Source: Candidatus Firestonebacteria bacterium RIFOXYA2_FULL_40_8 (lineage in GTDB: Bacteria > Oederibacteriota > D2-FULL-39-29). Taken from it: DNA of 14,014 nt. A program made the position numbers and the translations under genes. The notes beneath the pieces are model-generated. The model was not told the origin of the DNA. It saw only the letters and a program-made list of their open reading frames with translations, and did no database searches. The stretch covers positions 1 through 14,014 of the forward strand of contig MFGS01000003.1 of NCBI GenBank assembly GCA_001778355.1, written 5' to 3'. Below, in pieces: positions 1 to 7,934 of the stretch (position 1 is its first letter; each line of letters starts with the position of its first letter).

Positions 1-338
1 AAGCCGGCGGTTACAAAGATGAGCAGATTCTAATGCTCGGTGATGCCGACGGTGACCTTAAAGCCGTAAAGAAAAACAACGGTTTCTTTTATCCGATAAT
101 GCCGGGAAGCGAGAAAAGATCCTGGGAGAAATTCGGCGGCTGTTTTGACGCCTTCATAAAAGGAAAGTATAAACCGCTCGAGGAAGAACTCCTAAAAGAG
201 TTCGGTACCATCCTTCTGAGCGAGCCCGCCTGGGAAAAGCCCGGGTATGACCACATTAAGGCCTACAAAGAAAAACAGGAAATAAGAAAAGCAATATATG
301 AAGCGTTGATACCGGATGGGAAACTATTAATAGTTTAG
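1..338 (+). CDS. HAD-superfamily hydrolase, C-terminal part (5' end outside window)
   Basis: The frame is open from base 3, and the ATG at 33 is internal, so only the last 112 or so residues of a longer protein are present. The fragment begins AGGYKDEQILMLGDADGD. The pattern hydrophobic-GDxxGDxxAxxxN followed by FFYPI matches motif IV of HAD phosphatases, where the acidic residues help bind Mg2+ and a conserved Asn/Gly and aromatic segment follows. The rest (PGSEKRSWEKF, then a charged helical tail) resembles the C-terminus of a HAD subgroup often found beside sugar-catabolism genes. The substrate cannot be told. It ends in TAG at 336-338, and the next gene is 242 bases away across a palindromic element, so it need not belong to the downstream sugar operon. 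The family call is fairly good; the function is unknown. Confidence 0.7.
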   Translation, partial: AGGYKDEQILMLGDADGDLKAVKKNNGFFYPIMPGSEKRSWEKFGGCFDAFIKGKYKPLEEELLKEFGTILLSEPAWEKPGYDHIKAYKEKQEIRKAIYEALIPDGKLLIV

Positions 339-339
339 T

Positions 340-548
340 AACGGGTGACGGGTAGCGGGTTGCGAGTTGAGCAAAGGTATAAATATATAATAATATATTC
401 TGTCATCCCGTACTGAGATACAGATGCATTTGCTTTTGTTTTTGCCCGCCAGTCTTTTTGGAGGGCGGGATCCAGTGTCTTTGTTTTTAAATATATTAAA
501 ATAACACATTAATGTTGCACCCGTAACTCGTAACCCGCTACTCGCAAC
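340..548. repeat. Long imperfect palindromic element between HAD gene and sugar operon
   Basis: This gap holds no convincing gene. Its outer arms are inverted copies: gggtagcgggttgcgagtt (350-368) pairs with aactcgtaacccgctactc (525-543), 17 of 19 bases. Nested inside are atcccg (405-410) against cgggat, and a central hairpin cccgcc (445-450)/ggcggg (464-469). The words cgggta/cgggtt/cgagtt recur within each arm. Part of the same word set (aactcgtaacccg, 13 identical bases) reappears at 8118-8130. An AT-rich stretch around 378-400 could supply a -10 element, but no well-spaced -35 was found, so no promoter is called for the downstream operon. Confidence 0.7.
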
Positions 549-580
549 ATATTTTTTGAATCTTTTTATTAGGGGGAAGA

Positions 581-1573
581 ATGGATAAAGTAAGAATCGG
601 CGTTATGAGCTATGCTCACATGCATGCGGCGAGTTATTCGGAGTGTTTGAAAAATATTCCGAGTGCCGAGTTTGCGGCAATCTATGACGATAATCCCAAA
701 CGGGGCAAAGAAATGGCCAAGAGATTTGGCGTGGAGTTCTTTAAGACCGAGAAAAAGTTCTTTGCGGAAAAACTGGACGGTGTTATCATCTGCTCTGAAA
801 ACTCCAAACACCTTCAAATGACCGAGTCTGCGGCAAAAGCAAAGGTGCATATTCTCTGCGAAAAGCCTTTATCAGTTAATATGAAAGACGGGAATAAAAT
901 GCTTGCGGCGGTACAAAAAACCGGGGTTAAACTAATGATCGCCTTTCCTTGCAGGTTTATACCCTCTATTGTTAAAGCAAGAAGGGTGATAGACAGCGGA
1001 GAGATAGGCAGGATACTTGCAATAAAAGCGACTAACCACGGTACAATGCCGGGCGGGTGGTTTACGGATAAGAAATTCTCCGGCGGCGGGGCTGTAATGG
1101 ATCATACCGTACATGTAGCCGATCTGCTGCGCTGGTTTTTGCGGCGCGAAGTCCGAACAGTTTATGCTGAAGCAGATAAGAGTATTTATAATATGAAGAT
1201 AGATGATTGTGGAACGCTTTTATTTGAATTCGAAAACGGTGTTTTTGCTTCCCTTGATCCTTCCTGGTCCAGACCCAGATCTTTTCCGACATGGGGGGAT
1301 GTGACCATGGATATAATTGGTGAAAAAGGGATTATTTATGTGGATGCTTTTTCTGAAGTTATTGATGTTTATGAGGATAAAGTAGGCAAGCATGTGTGCC
1401 GCAGTTGGGGCTCAAATGCCAATTTGGGTTTAGTCAAAAACTTTGTAGATATGATACTTTACAACCGTACCCCGTTTATTTCCGGTTATGACGGTCTAAA
1501 AGCCATGGAAGTGGCTCTTGGCGCATATGAATCCGCTGCCAAGAAAAAAGTTATCGAACTTCCGCTGAAATAA
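581..1573 (+). CDS. Gfo/Idh/MocA-family NAD(P)-dependent oxidoreductase
   Basis: A cytoplasmic sugar dehydrogenase of the Gfo/Idh/MocA superfamily, 330 residues, a normal length. The N-terminal half is a Rossmann fold. Its nucleotide loop is degenerate (GVMSYAHMHA, residues 7-16) rather than GxGxxG, a variant seen in this superfamily. The hallmark CEKP is at residues 93-96, with the catalytic Lys95. The C-terminal domain has GGGAVMDHTVHVADLLRW (168-185), supplying the D174 and H178 positions expected in dehydrogenases with a catalytic His. The start is supported by an AGGGGGA ribosome site ending about 6 bases before the ATG. It is followed after only 4 bases by the AraC gene, so the two are cotranscribed. 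A second member of the family lies downstream with a different active-site pattern, which suggests that the two act on different oxidation states of one sugar. The substrate is unknown. Confidence 0.85.
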   Translation: MDKVRIGVMSYAHMHAASYSECLKNIPSAEFAAIYDDNPKRGKEMAKRFGVEFFKTEKKFFAEKLDGVIICSENSKHLQMTESAAKAKVHILCEKPLSVNMKDGNKMLAAVQKTGVKLMIAFPCRFIPSIVKARRVIDSGEIGRILAIKATNHGTMPGGWFTDKKFSGGGAVMDHTVHVADLLRWFLRREVRTVYAEADKSIYNMKIDDCGTLLFEFENGVFASLDPSWSRPRSFPTWGDVTMDIIGEKGIIYVDAFSEVIDVYEDKVGKHVCRSWGSNANLGLVKNFVDMILYNRTPFISGYDGLKAMEVALGAYESAAKKKVIELPLK

Positions 1574-1577
1574 GGAT

Positions 1578-2426
1578 ATGAAGATTAAAAAGTTTACCAG
1601 TTACGAACAAATAAAGGATAGAAGTTTTCCTTTCTATATAATACAGCTTAAAGTTCCTGCTTTTGCAAAACATACACATGAGCATTACGAATTTTTCTAT
1701 GTTATTTCCGGAACTTCAAAACATGTGCTCGAAAATAAAGAAGAGATCGTAAAAGCAGGTGATATTGTTTTGATGACGCCGGAAGTAGTTCATGCTTTTG
1801 AAAACTCCTCGCCGGATTTCACGATCTGTAACTGCATATTTCTGCCCTCTTTGATCGAAGTGCATAAAGATCTTTTAATGAACATGCAGGGGTTTCTTGA
1901 ACTGTTTTATGTAGAAACAAAAAAAGAGGGGTTTAAAACCGTTTCTTTGACCGGGCGGGCGGATGTAAAAGTCAGAGCGATACTTGAAGATATGCTTTTT
2001 GAATATTCAAAGAAGCCCGAAGGCTACCGTCCTGCTATAAAGGCGATGCTGGCAGATCTTCTGGTTACGGTAACCCGGAGTTATTCCAGGGGTAAACAGG
2101 GACAAAGCGGAAAAAAGATTGGAGGAGCCCTGGCTTATATAGATGAAAATTATCTTAAATCTTTAAAGCTGGAAGAAATTGCGGAAAAAAAAGCAGGTGT
2201 GACAAAAGAATATTTTTGCGATATTTTTAAAAGAATTACCGGCAAGACCTTTACTGAATATGTTAACTCTCTCCGGGTGGAGCATGCTGCCCGTCTTCTG
2301 AAAAGTACAGGCCTGAAGGCCTCAGAGATAGCCCTGGAATCAGGTTTTAATGATATAAGCTATTTTAACAGGGTTTTTAAAGAGCAAAAAGCCCTTTCCC
2401 CGCAAGCCTTTCGCAAGAAAGCTTAA
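1578..2426 (+). CDS. AraC/XylS-family transcriptional regulator with N-terminal cupin domain
   Basis: A 282-residue sugar-sensing transcription factor of typical length. Residues about 15-90 form a cupin-like ligand domain with HTHEHYE (32-38) and GDIVLMTPEVVHAF (61-74), the pattern of AraC-type sensor pockets. Residues about 183-282 are the DNA-binding domain with two helix-turn-helix units: LEEIAEKKAGVTKEYFCDIF (198-217), then ASEIALESGFNDISYFNRVF (248-267), the second being the more conserved. The last segment, ALSPQAFRKK, is the usual end of the family. It sits 4 bases after the preceding dehydrogenase gene with only a short AAGG ribosome site, so its translation may be coupled. The natural inference is that it activates this sugar cluster in response to the sugar; no operator sites could be recognised. 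A 204-base gap with repeats separates it from the rest of the cluster. Confidence 0.9.
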   Translation: MKIKKFTSYEQIKDRSFPFYIIQLKVPAFAKHTHEHYEFFYVISGTSKHVLENKEEIVKAGDIVLMTPEVVHAFENSSPDFTICNCIFLPSLIEVHKDLLMNMQGFLELFYVETKKEGFKTVSLTGRADVKVRAILEDMLFEYSKKPEGYRPAIKAMLADLLVTVTRSYSRGKQGQSGKKIGGALAYIDENYLKSLKLEEIAEKKAGVTKEYFCDIFKRITGKTFTEYVNSLRVEHAARLLKSTGLKASEIALESGFNDISYFNRVFKEQKALSPQAFRKKA

Positions 2427-2630
2427 TAGAGTCCAAGAATCCTTAACCCTCTCCAAGATAATGCTTTGCCCCTATGATATATTTCTTTTGTTCTTAGTTC
2501 CAAGATCTTACTTTGTACTTTGTCCGCCTTCGGCGAGATCTCGCTTAAGGCGGATACATCGAACTTTCCGCCACAAAGCGTTGGCGGATTTCGTCTCAAC
2601 TCAACGTACTTGTTCTTATAGGAGGTTTTC
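2427..2630. repeat. Intergenic palindrome/repeat block with CCGCC hairpin core
   Basis: No gene is supported here; the antisense frame crossing the block merely translates the repeat. At 2523-2554 a hairpin tccgcctt (2523-2530)/aaggcgga (2547-2554) encloses the palindrome cgagatctcg (2534-2543). A further ccgcc/ggcgg pair lies at about 2568-2585. Low-complexity words surround it: tactttgtactt (also at 6639-6650) and a direct repeat ttgttctta near 2489 and 2613. The 15 bases tgtccgccttcggcg (2521-2535) recur exactly at 10250-10264, inside the TPP riboswitch. The block ends just before the AGGAGG ribosome site of the next gene. No clear promoter is visible. Confidence 0.65.
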
Positions 2631-3638
2631 ATGACAATAAAATTGGGAATAGTCGGATGCGGTACGTTGTTTCGGCGGAGGATTTTACCTGAACTGCAAA
2701 AATTACCGGAGTTTGAGATTACCTCCATCATGGATCCTGCTACTGAAGTGTTGAAAGAGGTTTCAAGTAAAGTAAAAGTGAAAAACAGTTATACTGGTTT
2801 TGAGGAGTTTTTAAAAGACACCTCTTATGATGCGGTATATATTTCTACGCCGAATTTCCTTCATGCTCCTTATGCGGTGAAGCTCCTGGGATCAGGAAGA
2901 GCTTGTTTATGCGAGAAGCCGGTCGCCCCTTCGGTTAAAGAGGCCGTGCTGATAGAAAAAGCCGTTAAGAAAACCAATAAAACATTTATGGTTGCCTATA
3001 TGTCTTATTTGAATAATTACAATAAAAAAGCGGCAGAAATTACCGGCTCGGGAAAAATAGGAAAAATAAAATCCCTGAACAGCTTTTTTTCTTTTCCGGA
3101 TTTCGACATGACTAACTGGCGAAATCAGCAGAAGTTTGGCGGGGGTGTTCTTCTGGATATCGGGATATATTGCGTGACCGTGTTCAAGGAAATTGCCGGA
3201 GGCCTGCCGTTAAGCGTAAAGGCGGAAATTTATCCAAAATGGAAAACCGGGAAAGTTGACAGGGTTTTTACCGCAGCTCTTGAATTTGAAAAAGGGATAA
3301 CGGGGAACATTTTTTGCAGTCTGAATCATCCCGAAGAATGCGGGTATGATATTGCCGGGACAAAAGGCGTTGTGAGCGTCCGAAAAAGCTTCTACCAGAC
3401 AGGGCAGGGGGAAATTATAGCGGTAAACGAGAACGGATTGAAAGAGGATGTAGAGATTTCCGAAGTTAATCCGTACGGATGCGAGCTTGAGTATTTTTAT
3501 GATCTGGTTTCTAAAAACAAACAGCCCGAAAGAAAGTTTTCCATAGAAGGAGCAATTGATGATATGAAGATCTGCGAGGCGATACGAAAATCCGGGGAAA
3601 CAGGAACTCCGGTTGTTTTGGGAGGGAAAAATGGGTAA
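2631..3638 (+). CDS. Gfo/Idh/MocA-family oxidoreductase, glucose-fructose-oxidoreductase-like active site
   Basis: A second Gfo/Idh/MocA protein, 335 residues. The N-terminal Rossmann fold carries a classic GIVGCGTLFRR dinucleotide loop (residues 6-16). CEKP at 94-97 gives the catalytic Lys96. The C-terminal substrate domain has FGGGVLLDIGIYCV (169-182); a Tyr (180) replaces the His used by most dehydrogenases of the family. The D-x-G-x-Y pattern is that of glucose-fructose oxidoreductase and related enzymes, in which Tyr does the proton transfer and the cofactor may stay bound. The start has a very strong AGGAGG site 7 bases before the ATG. The stop overlaps the next gene by 8 bases (ATGGGTAA), a sign of translational coupling. 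In context it is probably the reductive or second oxidative partner of the 581-1573 enzyme; the substrate is unknown. Confidence 0.85.
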   Translation: MTIKLGIVGCGTLFRRRILPELQKLPEFEITSIMDPATEVLKEVSSKVKVKNSYTGFEEFLKDTSYDAVYISTPNFLHAPYAVKLLGSGRACLCEKPVAPSVKEAVLIEKAVKKTNKTFMVAYMSYLNNYNKKAAEITGSGKIGKIKSLNSFFSFPDFDMTNWRNQQKFGGGVLLDIGIYCVTVFKEIAGGLPLSVKAEIYPKWKTGKVDRVFTAALEFEKGITGNIFCSLNHPEECGYDIAGTKGVVSVRKSFYQTGQGEIIAVNENGLKEDVEISEVNPYGCELEYFYDLVSKNKQPERKFSIEGAIDDMKICEAIRKSGETGTPVVLGGKNG

Positions 3639-4485
3639 ACCTAAGTTGAGTATTTGTGCGGCTGAATTGGCCGGGATGATCGGAGAAAAGGATATTAAAC
3701 ATTTAAAGGAGTTCGGAGTGAGCTGGATAGAACTGTATTTCACCGGAAATGTTGATAAAAATAATGCCAAAAAGGTAAAAGAATTGTTCGATTCCAATAA
3801 ATTGGGGGTTTCTGCTTTAAACACCTGGACGGAATGGTACTGGGATGAGAGCAAAATAAAAGACGGCAGTTTAGTGAAGCATCTGCAAGATGCGCTGTCT
3901 GTGGCTAAAATACTAAAGACAAAAAATATGATTGTATACGGAGCGCTAGGTGACTCTGAAGTTAATAATGAACAGGAGATAGCGGAGTATATTAAAAGAA
4001 TGGAGCCGATTGCAAAGGCGGCAAAAGAAGAGAATATAACACTGGTACTGGAGAACGATTTTCATATTAAAGGAAGAGAGCTTACACGAAGGGCCTTAAC
4101 GGTAAAAAAGCTCGTTAAGCAATTCAACAGGGATAATTTTCTGATTAATTTCGACCCCTGTAATTTTATGGTAGCGGGAGAAGAGCCTTATCCATATGCC
4201 TATGGAGTTATAAAAGAATACATCGGTTATATGCATATTAAAGATGCTACACGCTATGTGCCGGAAAAGCACGGGGAAGTACCGTTACAAACGGATCTTT
4301 CCGGAAAATATGCCTGTACGCCTGCCGGAGAAGGCGCTGTCAATTACACCGGTTTGATAAAACAATTACTTGAAGACGGTTATGACGGTTTTCTGTCGGT
4401 TGAACCGCATGTAAGAAAAGAAATAGTGGATGAAACTGTAAAGAAAGGGACAAATTTTCTTGGTAAATGCGGAGTAATAAGTTAA
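3631..4485 (+). CDS. Sugar phosphate isomerase/epimerase-like TIM-barrel protein (xylose-isomerase-like, AP_endonuc_2)
   Basis: A 284-residue TIM-barrel enzyme of normal length for the family. The metal-ligand positions of this fold can all be placed: Glu141 in LVLEND, Asp175 in NFDPCN, His202 in MHIKDA and Glu258 in SVEPHV. These are where D-tagatose-3-epimerase-type and 3-keto-sugar epimerase enzymes hold Mn2+ or a similar ion. The ATG at 3631 is preferred over a TTG 18 bases upstream because GGGAGG stands 5 bases before it and it gives the usual N-terminus. It overlaps the preceding oxidoreductase gene by 8 bases. In E. coli the ycj cluster pairs a related epimerase with sugar dehydrogenases to convert glycosides through 3-keto intermediates; a similar role is inferred here. 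Inosose dehydratase or isomerase activity is an alternative. Confidence 0.85.
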   Translation: MGKPKLSICAAELAGMIGEKDIKHLKEFGVSWIELYFTGNVDKNNAKKVKELFDSNKLGVSALNTWTEWYWDESKIKDGSLVKHLQDALSVAKILKTKNMIVYGALGDSEVNNEQEIAEYIKRMEPIAKAAKEENITLVLENDFHIKGRELTRRALTVKKLVKQFNRDNFLINFDPCNFMVAGEEPYPYAYGVIKEYIGYMHIKDATRYVPEKHGEVPLQTDLSGKYACTPAGEGAVNYTGLIKQLLEDGYDGFLSVEPHVRKEIVDETVKKGTNFLGKCGVIS

Positions 4486-4509
4486 AACGACATAAACAAG
4501 GAGAAAAAA

Positions 4510-6552
4510 ATGTTCATAGCTGCTCAGTACTTCCGTCCCCCGTTCCCGCACCAGCGATTTTTTGAAGAAGATCTTAAACTTATGAAAAAAACCGGACTCA
4601 CCGCGCTTCAGCTCTGGGTAATGTGGGGCTGGGTGGAAGGAGTTCCCGGTAAATATAACTTTGACGATTACGATAAACTGTTCGAGCTGGCGAAGAAGAA
4701 CGGTTTAAAAGTGGTTTTAAGCACCATTGCGGAGATCCACCCTTTCTGGATACACCGTGTCATTCCTGATTCTCATATGGTAACCAATATGGGGAATAAA
4801 GTTATCTCTTCCTGCAGGGAGGAGAGCAATGTGGGTTTAACGCCGGGCGGGTGTACGGATAATCCAAAAGTTTTAGAGCGTATGGGCGGTTTTCTTGAAG
4901 CGGCCGCAAAGAGGTACTCCGGAAATAAAGATTTGATCGGCTGGGATTGCTGGAACGAGCTTCGCTGGAATGTTTTTTCCGACGGCTATGTCTGTTATTG
5001 CCCTCATACATTAAAAGCTTTCCGTGATTGGCTTTCCGCTGAACACGGCGGGCTTAAAGGAATAAACGAAGCGTGGAAGAGACGGTATGCTTCGCTCGAA
5101 GATGTCTTACCGGGAAAAACTTTTGGCAGGACTTACACCGAGATGATGGAGTTTCAAAGATTCCTTACAAAAAGAGCTGCCGTGCATATGGCTTTCCGTT
5201 ATGAAAAAATACGAAAATATGATAAGACCCGGATAATTTCCGCTCACGGAGCCGGACCTTCTATAAATACTGGAGGCGGTAAAAACGAACAGGCGCTTTC
5301 CAGAGGAAATGATTTTGAACTGGCCGACAAATTGGACGGTATCGGTTGTTCGCACTTTCCTTTCTGGGGGGAAGGTTTTGATTTTCACGGGTTTGGGGTA
5401 AGAGTAGAAGCGGTAAGAAGCGCGGCCCGGGATAAAGTGATGTGGGTGAGCGAACTCCAGGGAGGTTCAGCCAGAGGCGGTATTGAAGTTCACAGATCCG
5501 TTACCCCTGAAGTGCAGAACAACTGGGTATGGAACGGTTTTTCCCGCGGCGCAAAAGGCATAATTTTCTGGTGCTGGCGCGATGAGGTTTTTGCCCGGGA
5601 ATCCTCCGGCTTTGGACTGGCCGGTAACGACGGACTTGCAAAAGAAAGGCTGGAAGCGTTAAGTGTCTCATGTGAAAAGATGAACGAACACGAAAAACTT
5701 TTTAACGGTTATATGCCGGACCCTGCAAAAGTCGGGGTATTTTTTGAGCCGGATACCTATTATATGAAGTGGGCGGAGAAAGGCAACTCCATTGACCCGA
5801 TAAAATCAATCGAAGGTTACGCCCGCGCGCTGGAAAAATTAAATATCCCGTACGATATCGTTGAAAGCTCGCATCTGAAATACCTGAAGGACCTGAAGGT
5901 TCTCTTCATGCCCTGGCCGCTTATTGTGAATGAGGACGCAAAGAAAGAACTTCTCTCTTTTGTGAAAAACGGCGGAACCATAATTACGGAGAGCGAACTT
6001 GATGCTTACACCGGGCTTGGTTTTTATAATTATACCGGAGACAGGACACTGGCAGCTGCTTTTGGTCTGTCTGATAAAGGCAGGAGAGAGTTAAACAGTA
6101 AAAACCGGGCTTTTAAGATCGGGAAAAACAAATTAAAAAGCGACACCTGGGTAACGCCTCTTCATCTTGAAGGCGGTAAGGTACTTGCAAAAGATACTGC
6201 TGGAAATGTTCTTGCGGCTGAAAAAAAGTTCGGCCTTGGAAAAATTATTGCTCTTTCAACTTTCTGCGGAAAAGCTTATGCAGAAGCGCCGTACACGGAT
6301 TTTGAAAATTTTACAGCGTCTGCTTCAAAAAACGCCGGAGTTGAAAGCTTCTTTGAATTAAAGAGAGAAAAAGATGCAAACGTACAGTGGCGGTCTGGAG
6401 TTTCCGGCGGGGAAAGACTGCTCTTCCTTATTAATAACGGGAAGGCAACAAAAATTACGGCTTCCTGGCAGGATAAAAAACAAATGATCAGTCTTTCCGC
6501 CTGGAGTTGGAACGTATATATAATTGAAAAGGATGTATTGAAGAAACTGTAA
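4510..6552 (+). CDS. Beta-galactosidase-type glycoside hydrolase (GH42-like, three domains)
   Basis: A 680-residue cytoplasmic glycosidase with no signal peptide. Residues 1-390 or so are a TIM barrel with a GH42-style start (FRPPFPHQRFFEEDLKLMKK). The acid/base is Glu150 in WDCWNEL, where Asn-Glu is the clan GH-A signature; the nucleophile is probably Glu315 in MWVSELQGG. Cys102, Cys115, Cys162 and Cys164 fall roughly where GH42 enzymes carry a structural zinc cluster, though the last Cys of the CxCxxC pattern is missing. Residues about 410-610 look like the flavodoxin/amidotransferase-like trimerisation domain (FMPWPLIV, then VKNGGTIITES). The last 60 or so form a small beta domain. The start follows AAGGAG. 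It is 24 bases after the epimerase gene and closes the operon. It probably releases a terminal beta-galactose or related sugar; exact specificity is uncertain. Confidence 0.82.
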   Translation: MFIAAQYFRPPFPHQRFFEEDLKLMKKTGLTALQLWVMWGWVEGVPGKYNFDDYDKLFELAKKNGLKVVLSTIAEIHPFWIHRVIPDSHMVTNMGNKVISSCREESNVGLTPGGCTDNPKVLERMGGFLEAAAKRYSGNKDLIGWDCWNELRWNVFSDGYVCYCPHTLKAFRDWLSAEHGGLKGINEAWKRRYASLEDVLPGKTFGRTYTEMMEFQRFLTKRAAVHMAFRYEKIRKYDKTRIISAHGAGPSINTGGGKNEQALSRGNDFELADKLDGIGCSHFPFWGEGFDFHGFGVRVEAVRSAARDKVMWVSELQGGSARGGIEVHRSVTPEVQNNWVWNGFSRGAKGIIFWCWRDEVFARESSGFGLAGNDGLAKERLEALSVSCEKMNEHEKLFNGYMPDPAKVGVFFEPDTYYMKWAEKGNSIDPIKSIEGYARALEKLNIPYDIVESSHLKYLKDLKVLFMPWPLIVNEDAKKELLSFVKNGGTIITESELDAYTGLGFYNYTGDRTLAAAFGLSDKGRRELNSKNRAFKIGKNKLKSDTWVTPLHLEGGKVLAKDTAGNVLAAEKKFGLGKIIALSTFCGKAYAEAPYTDFENFTASASKNAGVESFFELKREKDANVQWRSGVSGGERLLFLINNGKATKITASWQDKKQMISLSAWSWNVYIIEKDVLKKL

Positions 6553-6683
6553 AAAAGAATTCTACGCCAAATCCTATCCAAAGGGCTTCCTTTTCGTTGT
6601 GGCTGTATTTATAATAAAATATTCCTTATAAACTTCGTACTTTGTACTTCGTCGTTCGTACTTATATTTATGAACCCTTTTCA
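6553..6683. other. Intergenic stretch with weak terminator and repeat words
   Basis: No gene is seen. A short hairpin, aaagg (6580-6584)/ccttt (6589-6593) followed by T-rich DNA, is a weak candidate terminator for the sugar operon. At 6631-6663 the words aacttcgtac, tttgtacttc and gtcgttcgta form a degenerate tandem repeat. Twelve of its bases, tactttgtactt, also occur in the gap before 2631, so it belongs to the repeat-word population described in the findings. Confidence 0.4.
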
Positions 6684-6712
6684 TTTACAAAACAACTTAC
6701 ATGCTATATAAT
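6684..6712 (+). promoter_or_regulatory. Sigma70-type promoter for the GT9 gene
   Basis: TTTACA (6684-6689), a 17-base spacer and a perfect TATAAT (6707-6712), with TG at 6702-6703. Transcription would start near 6719, leaving an 88-base leader before the glycosyltransferase ATG. This is among the best promoters in the window. Confidence 0.7.
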
Positions 6713-6757
6713 ATGAAAGTGAGAGTAAAACAGCGTTTTCATTTGAGGGTGTTGAAT

Positions 6758-6814
6758 ATGCCGAACAATTTGCCGGGAAAAAGCAATCAAAGCGAGATAA
6801 AACGCAATGTTTGA
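6758..6814 (+). CDS. Possible 18-codon leader ORF before the glycosyltransferase
   Basis: An ATG at 6758, preceded by GAGGGT 7 bases upstream, opens a frame of 18 codons (MPNNLPGKSNQSEIKRNV) that ends in TGA at 6812-6814, 8 bases inside the next gene. The following gene has no good ribosome site of its own (GCGAGATAAAACGCA before its ATG). The layout ATGTTTGA is the usual one for translational coupling, so the small ORF may deliver ribosomes to the larger one. The peptide has no recognisable features, and this may be chance. Confidence 0.3.
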   Translation: MPNNLPGKSNQSEIKRNV

Positions 6815-7934
6815 CCTCTTCCTGAAAGTAATACCGAAAGCTCTCGAAAGAGCGGTAAAAAAAAGCATATTCTATTTATTGGGGTTGTTTGTTAATTTAA
6901 ATAAAAAGTACCCGCCGGGTTTACCCTACAAAAAAATCCTTGTCCTTCTGCCCGAAAGCGCGCTCGGGGATATGCTCGGGAAAGTCGCGCTTCTAACCTC
7001 CTTAAAAGCCTCCTATACTGACGCCGTTTTGGATGTTTTTGTCGTAAGAAAAAACAATAAAAAAGTTCTCGAACATAATCCCTTGATAAGAAACATCATA
7101 TTTTGGGAGACGGACAGAAAATATAAACTGGTCTATAATCTGGGGCTTCTTTGGAACGGGGTAAAATTAAGAAAAGAAAAATACGATCTGGTTGTAAGTC
7201 CAACGAGCGACAATCTAAGGTTTGCAATTTTGGCCCGGCTTGCTGGTTCAGGCCGCCGGACCGGCTTTATTGATTCCTCCCACAAAGTGAAATATGCGGA
7301 TATTTTCCTGAGTGATGCTTTTGACGAAAAGGGTATGCACTTTGTTGAGAAACATCAAAAGCTTGCGGTCTATATTGCCGGAGAACGGGCAAAGATAAAA
7401 AGACCGGAGATGTTCCTGTCGAAAGAAGAAGAAAACTATGCTTCATCCTTCTGGGGGAAAAAAGGGATAATGGAACAGGACATTTTAATAGGCCTACATC
7501 CGCTTTACGGAGAATATTCCGAGCGGAGTTATAAGGCGGATAGATTCAATAAGGTTATCAATCTGATGAAAGAGAAAAATCCCGCTTTGAAGTTTTCAAT
7601 ATTTTGGGGACCGACGGAAAAGGCAGGTATGGCAGAGCTGGAAAAACTGGCGCTAGAAACCGGAAGTTTTATGATAGAAGACGTGGATTTTAGAAAACTT
7701 TACGCTCTGATAAAGAGACTCGATCTTTTCATCTGTTGTAATACGGGAACAAGTCATCTGGCAAGCATGGCGGACGTGCCGGTAATCCTTCTCTGTGACC
7801 CGAAACTTTTCGGTTTTTTTGACCCCTGGGGAAAGGGTGGTTCGGTTATAAATACTAAAACAGAGAATTGCCGTGATATTGAACCCGGAGAGATAGCGGA
7901 AAAAGCTGAAAAGATATTGACAATTGACGAATGA
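6807..7934 (+). CDS. Glycosyltransferase family 9 (ADP-heptose:LPS heptosyltransferase-like)
   Basis: A 375-residue GT-B enzyme similar to WaaC/WaaF/WaaQ heptosyltransferases, which add sugars to the lipopolysaccharide core on the inner face of the cytoplasmic membrane. A basic, partly hydrophobic N-terminus (residues 1-30) suits membrane association. The donor-side GT-B pattern begins at ILVLLPESALGDMLGKVALL (44-63). The C-terminal nucleotide-sugar motif is CNTGTSHLASMADVPVILL (311-329); most family members have Asp in the first position of DTG, where this protein has Asn. The upstream frame is closed by a TAA at 6798, which supports the start at 6807. It is a single-gene unit with its own promoter. 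The last four codons (TIDE) and the stop lie inside a repeat element shared with the 3' end of thiE. The donor and acceptor sugars are unknown. Confidence 0.85.
   Translation: MFDLFLKVIPKALERAVKKSIFYLLGLFVNLNKKYPPGLPYKKILVLLPESALGDMLGKVALLTSLKASYTDAVLDVFVVRKNNKKVLEHNPLIRNIIFWETDRKYKLVYNLGLLWNGVKLRKEKYDLVVSPTSDNLRFAILARLAGSGRRTGFIDSSHKVKYADIFLSDAFDEKGMHFVEKHQKLAVYIAGERAKIKRPEMFLSKEEENYASSFWGKKGIMEQDILIGLHPLYGEYSERSYKADRFNKVINLMKEKNPALKFSIFWGPTEKAGMAELEKLALETGSFMIEDVDFRKLYALIKRLDLFICCNTGTSHLASMADVPVILLCDPKLFGFFDPWGKGGSVINTKTENCRDIEPGEIAEKAEKILTIDE

Noticed and set aside
370..400. Promoter for the sugar operon around the TATAAT-like AT-rich stretch
   Set aside because: TTGAGC stands only 13 bases from the best -10 match, and other pairings are equally poor, so no promoter is called.
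2423..2731. A 102-codon antisense frame across the gap before the second oxidoreductase
   Set aside because: It is a translation of the repeat block that overlaps the start of a clear gene on the other strand and has no family resemblance.
3613..3630. TTG start for the isomerase/epimerase gene
   Set aside because: The ATG at 3631 has GGGAGG at ideal spacing and gives the expected protein start.
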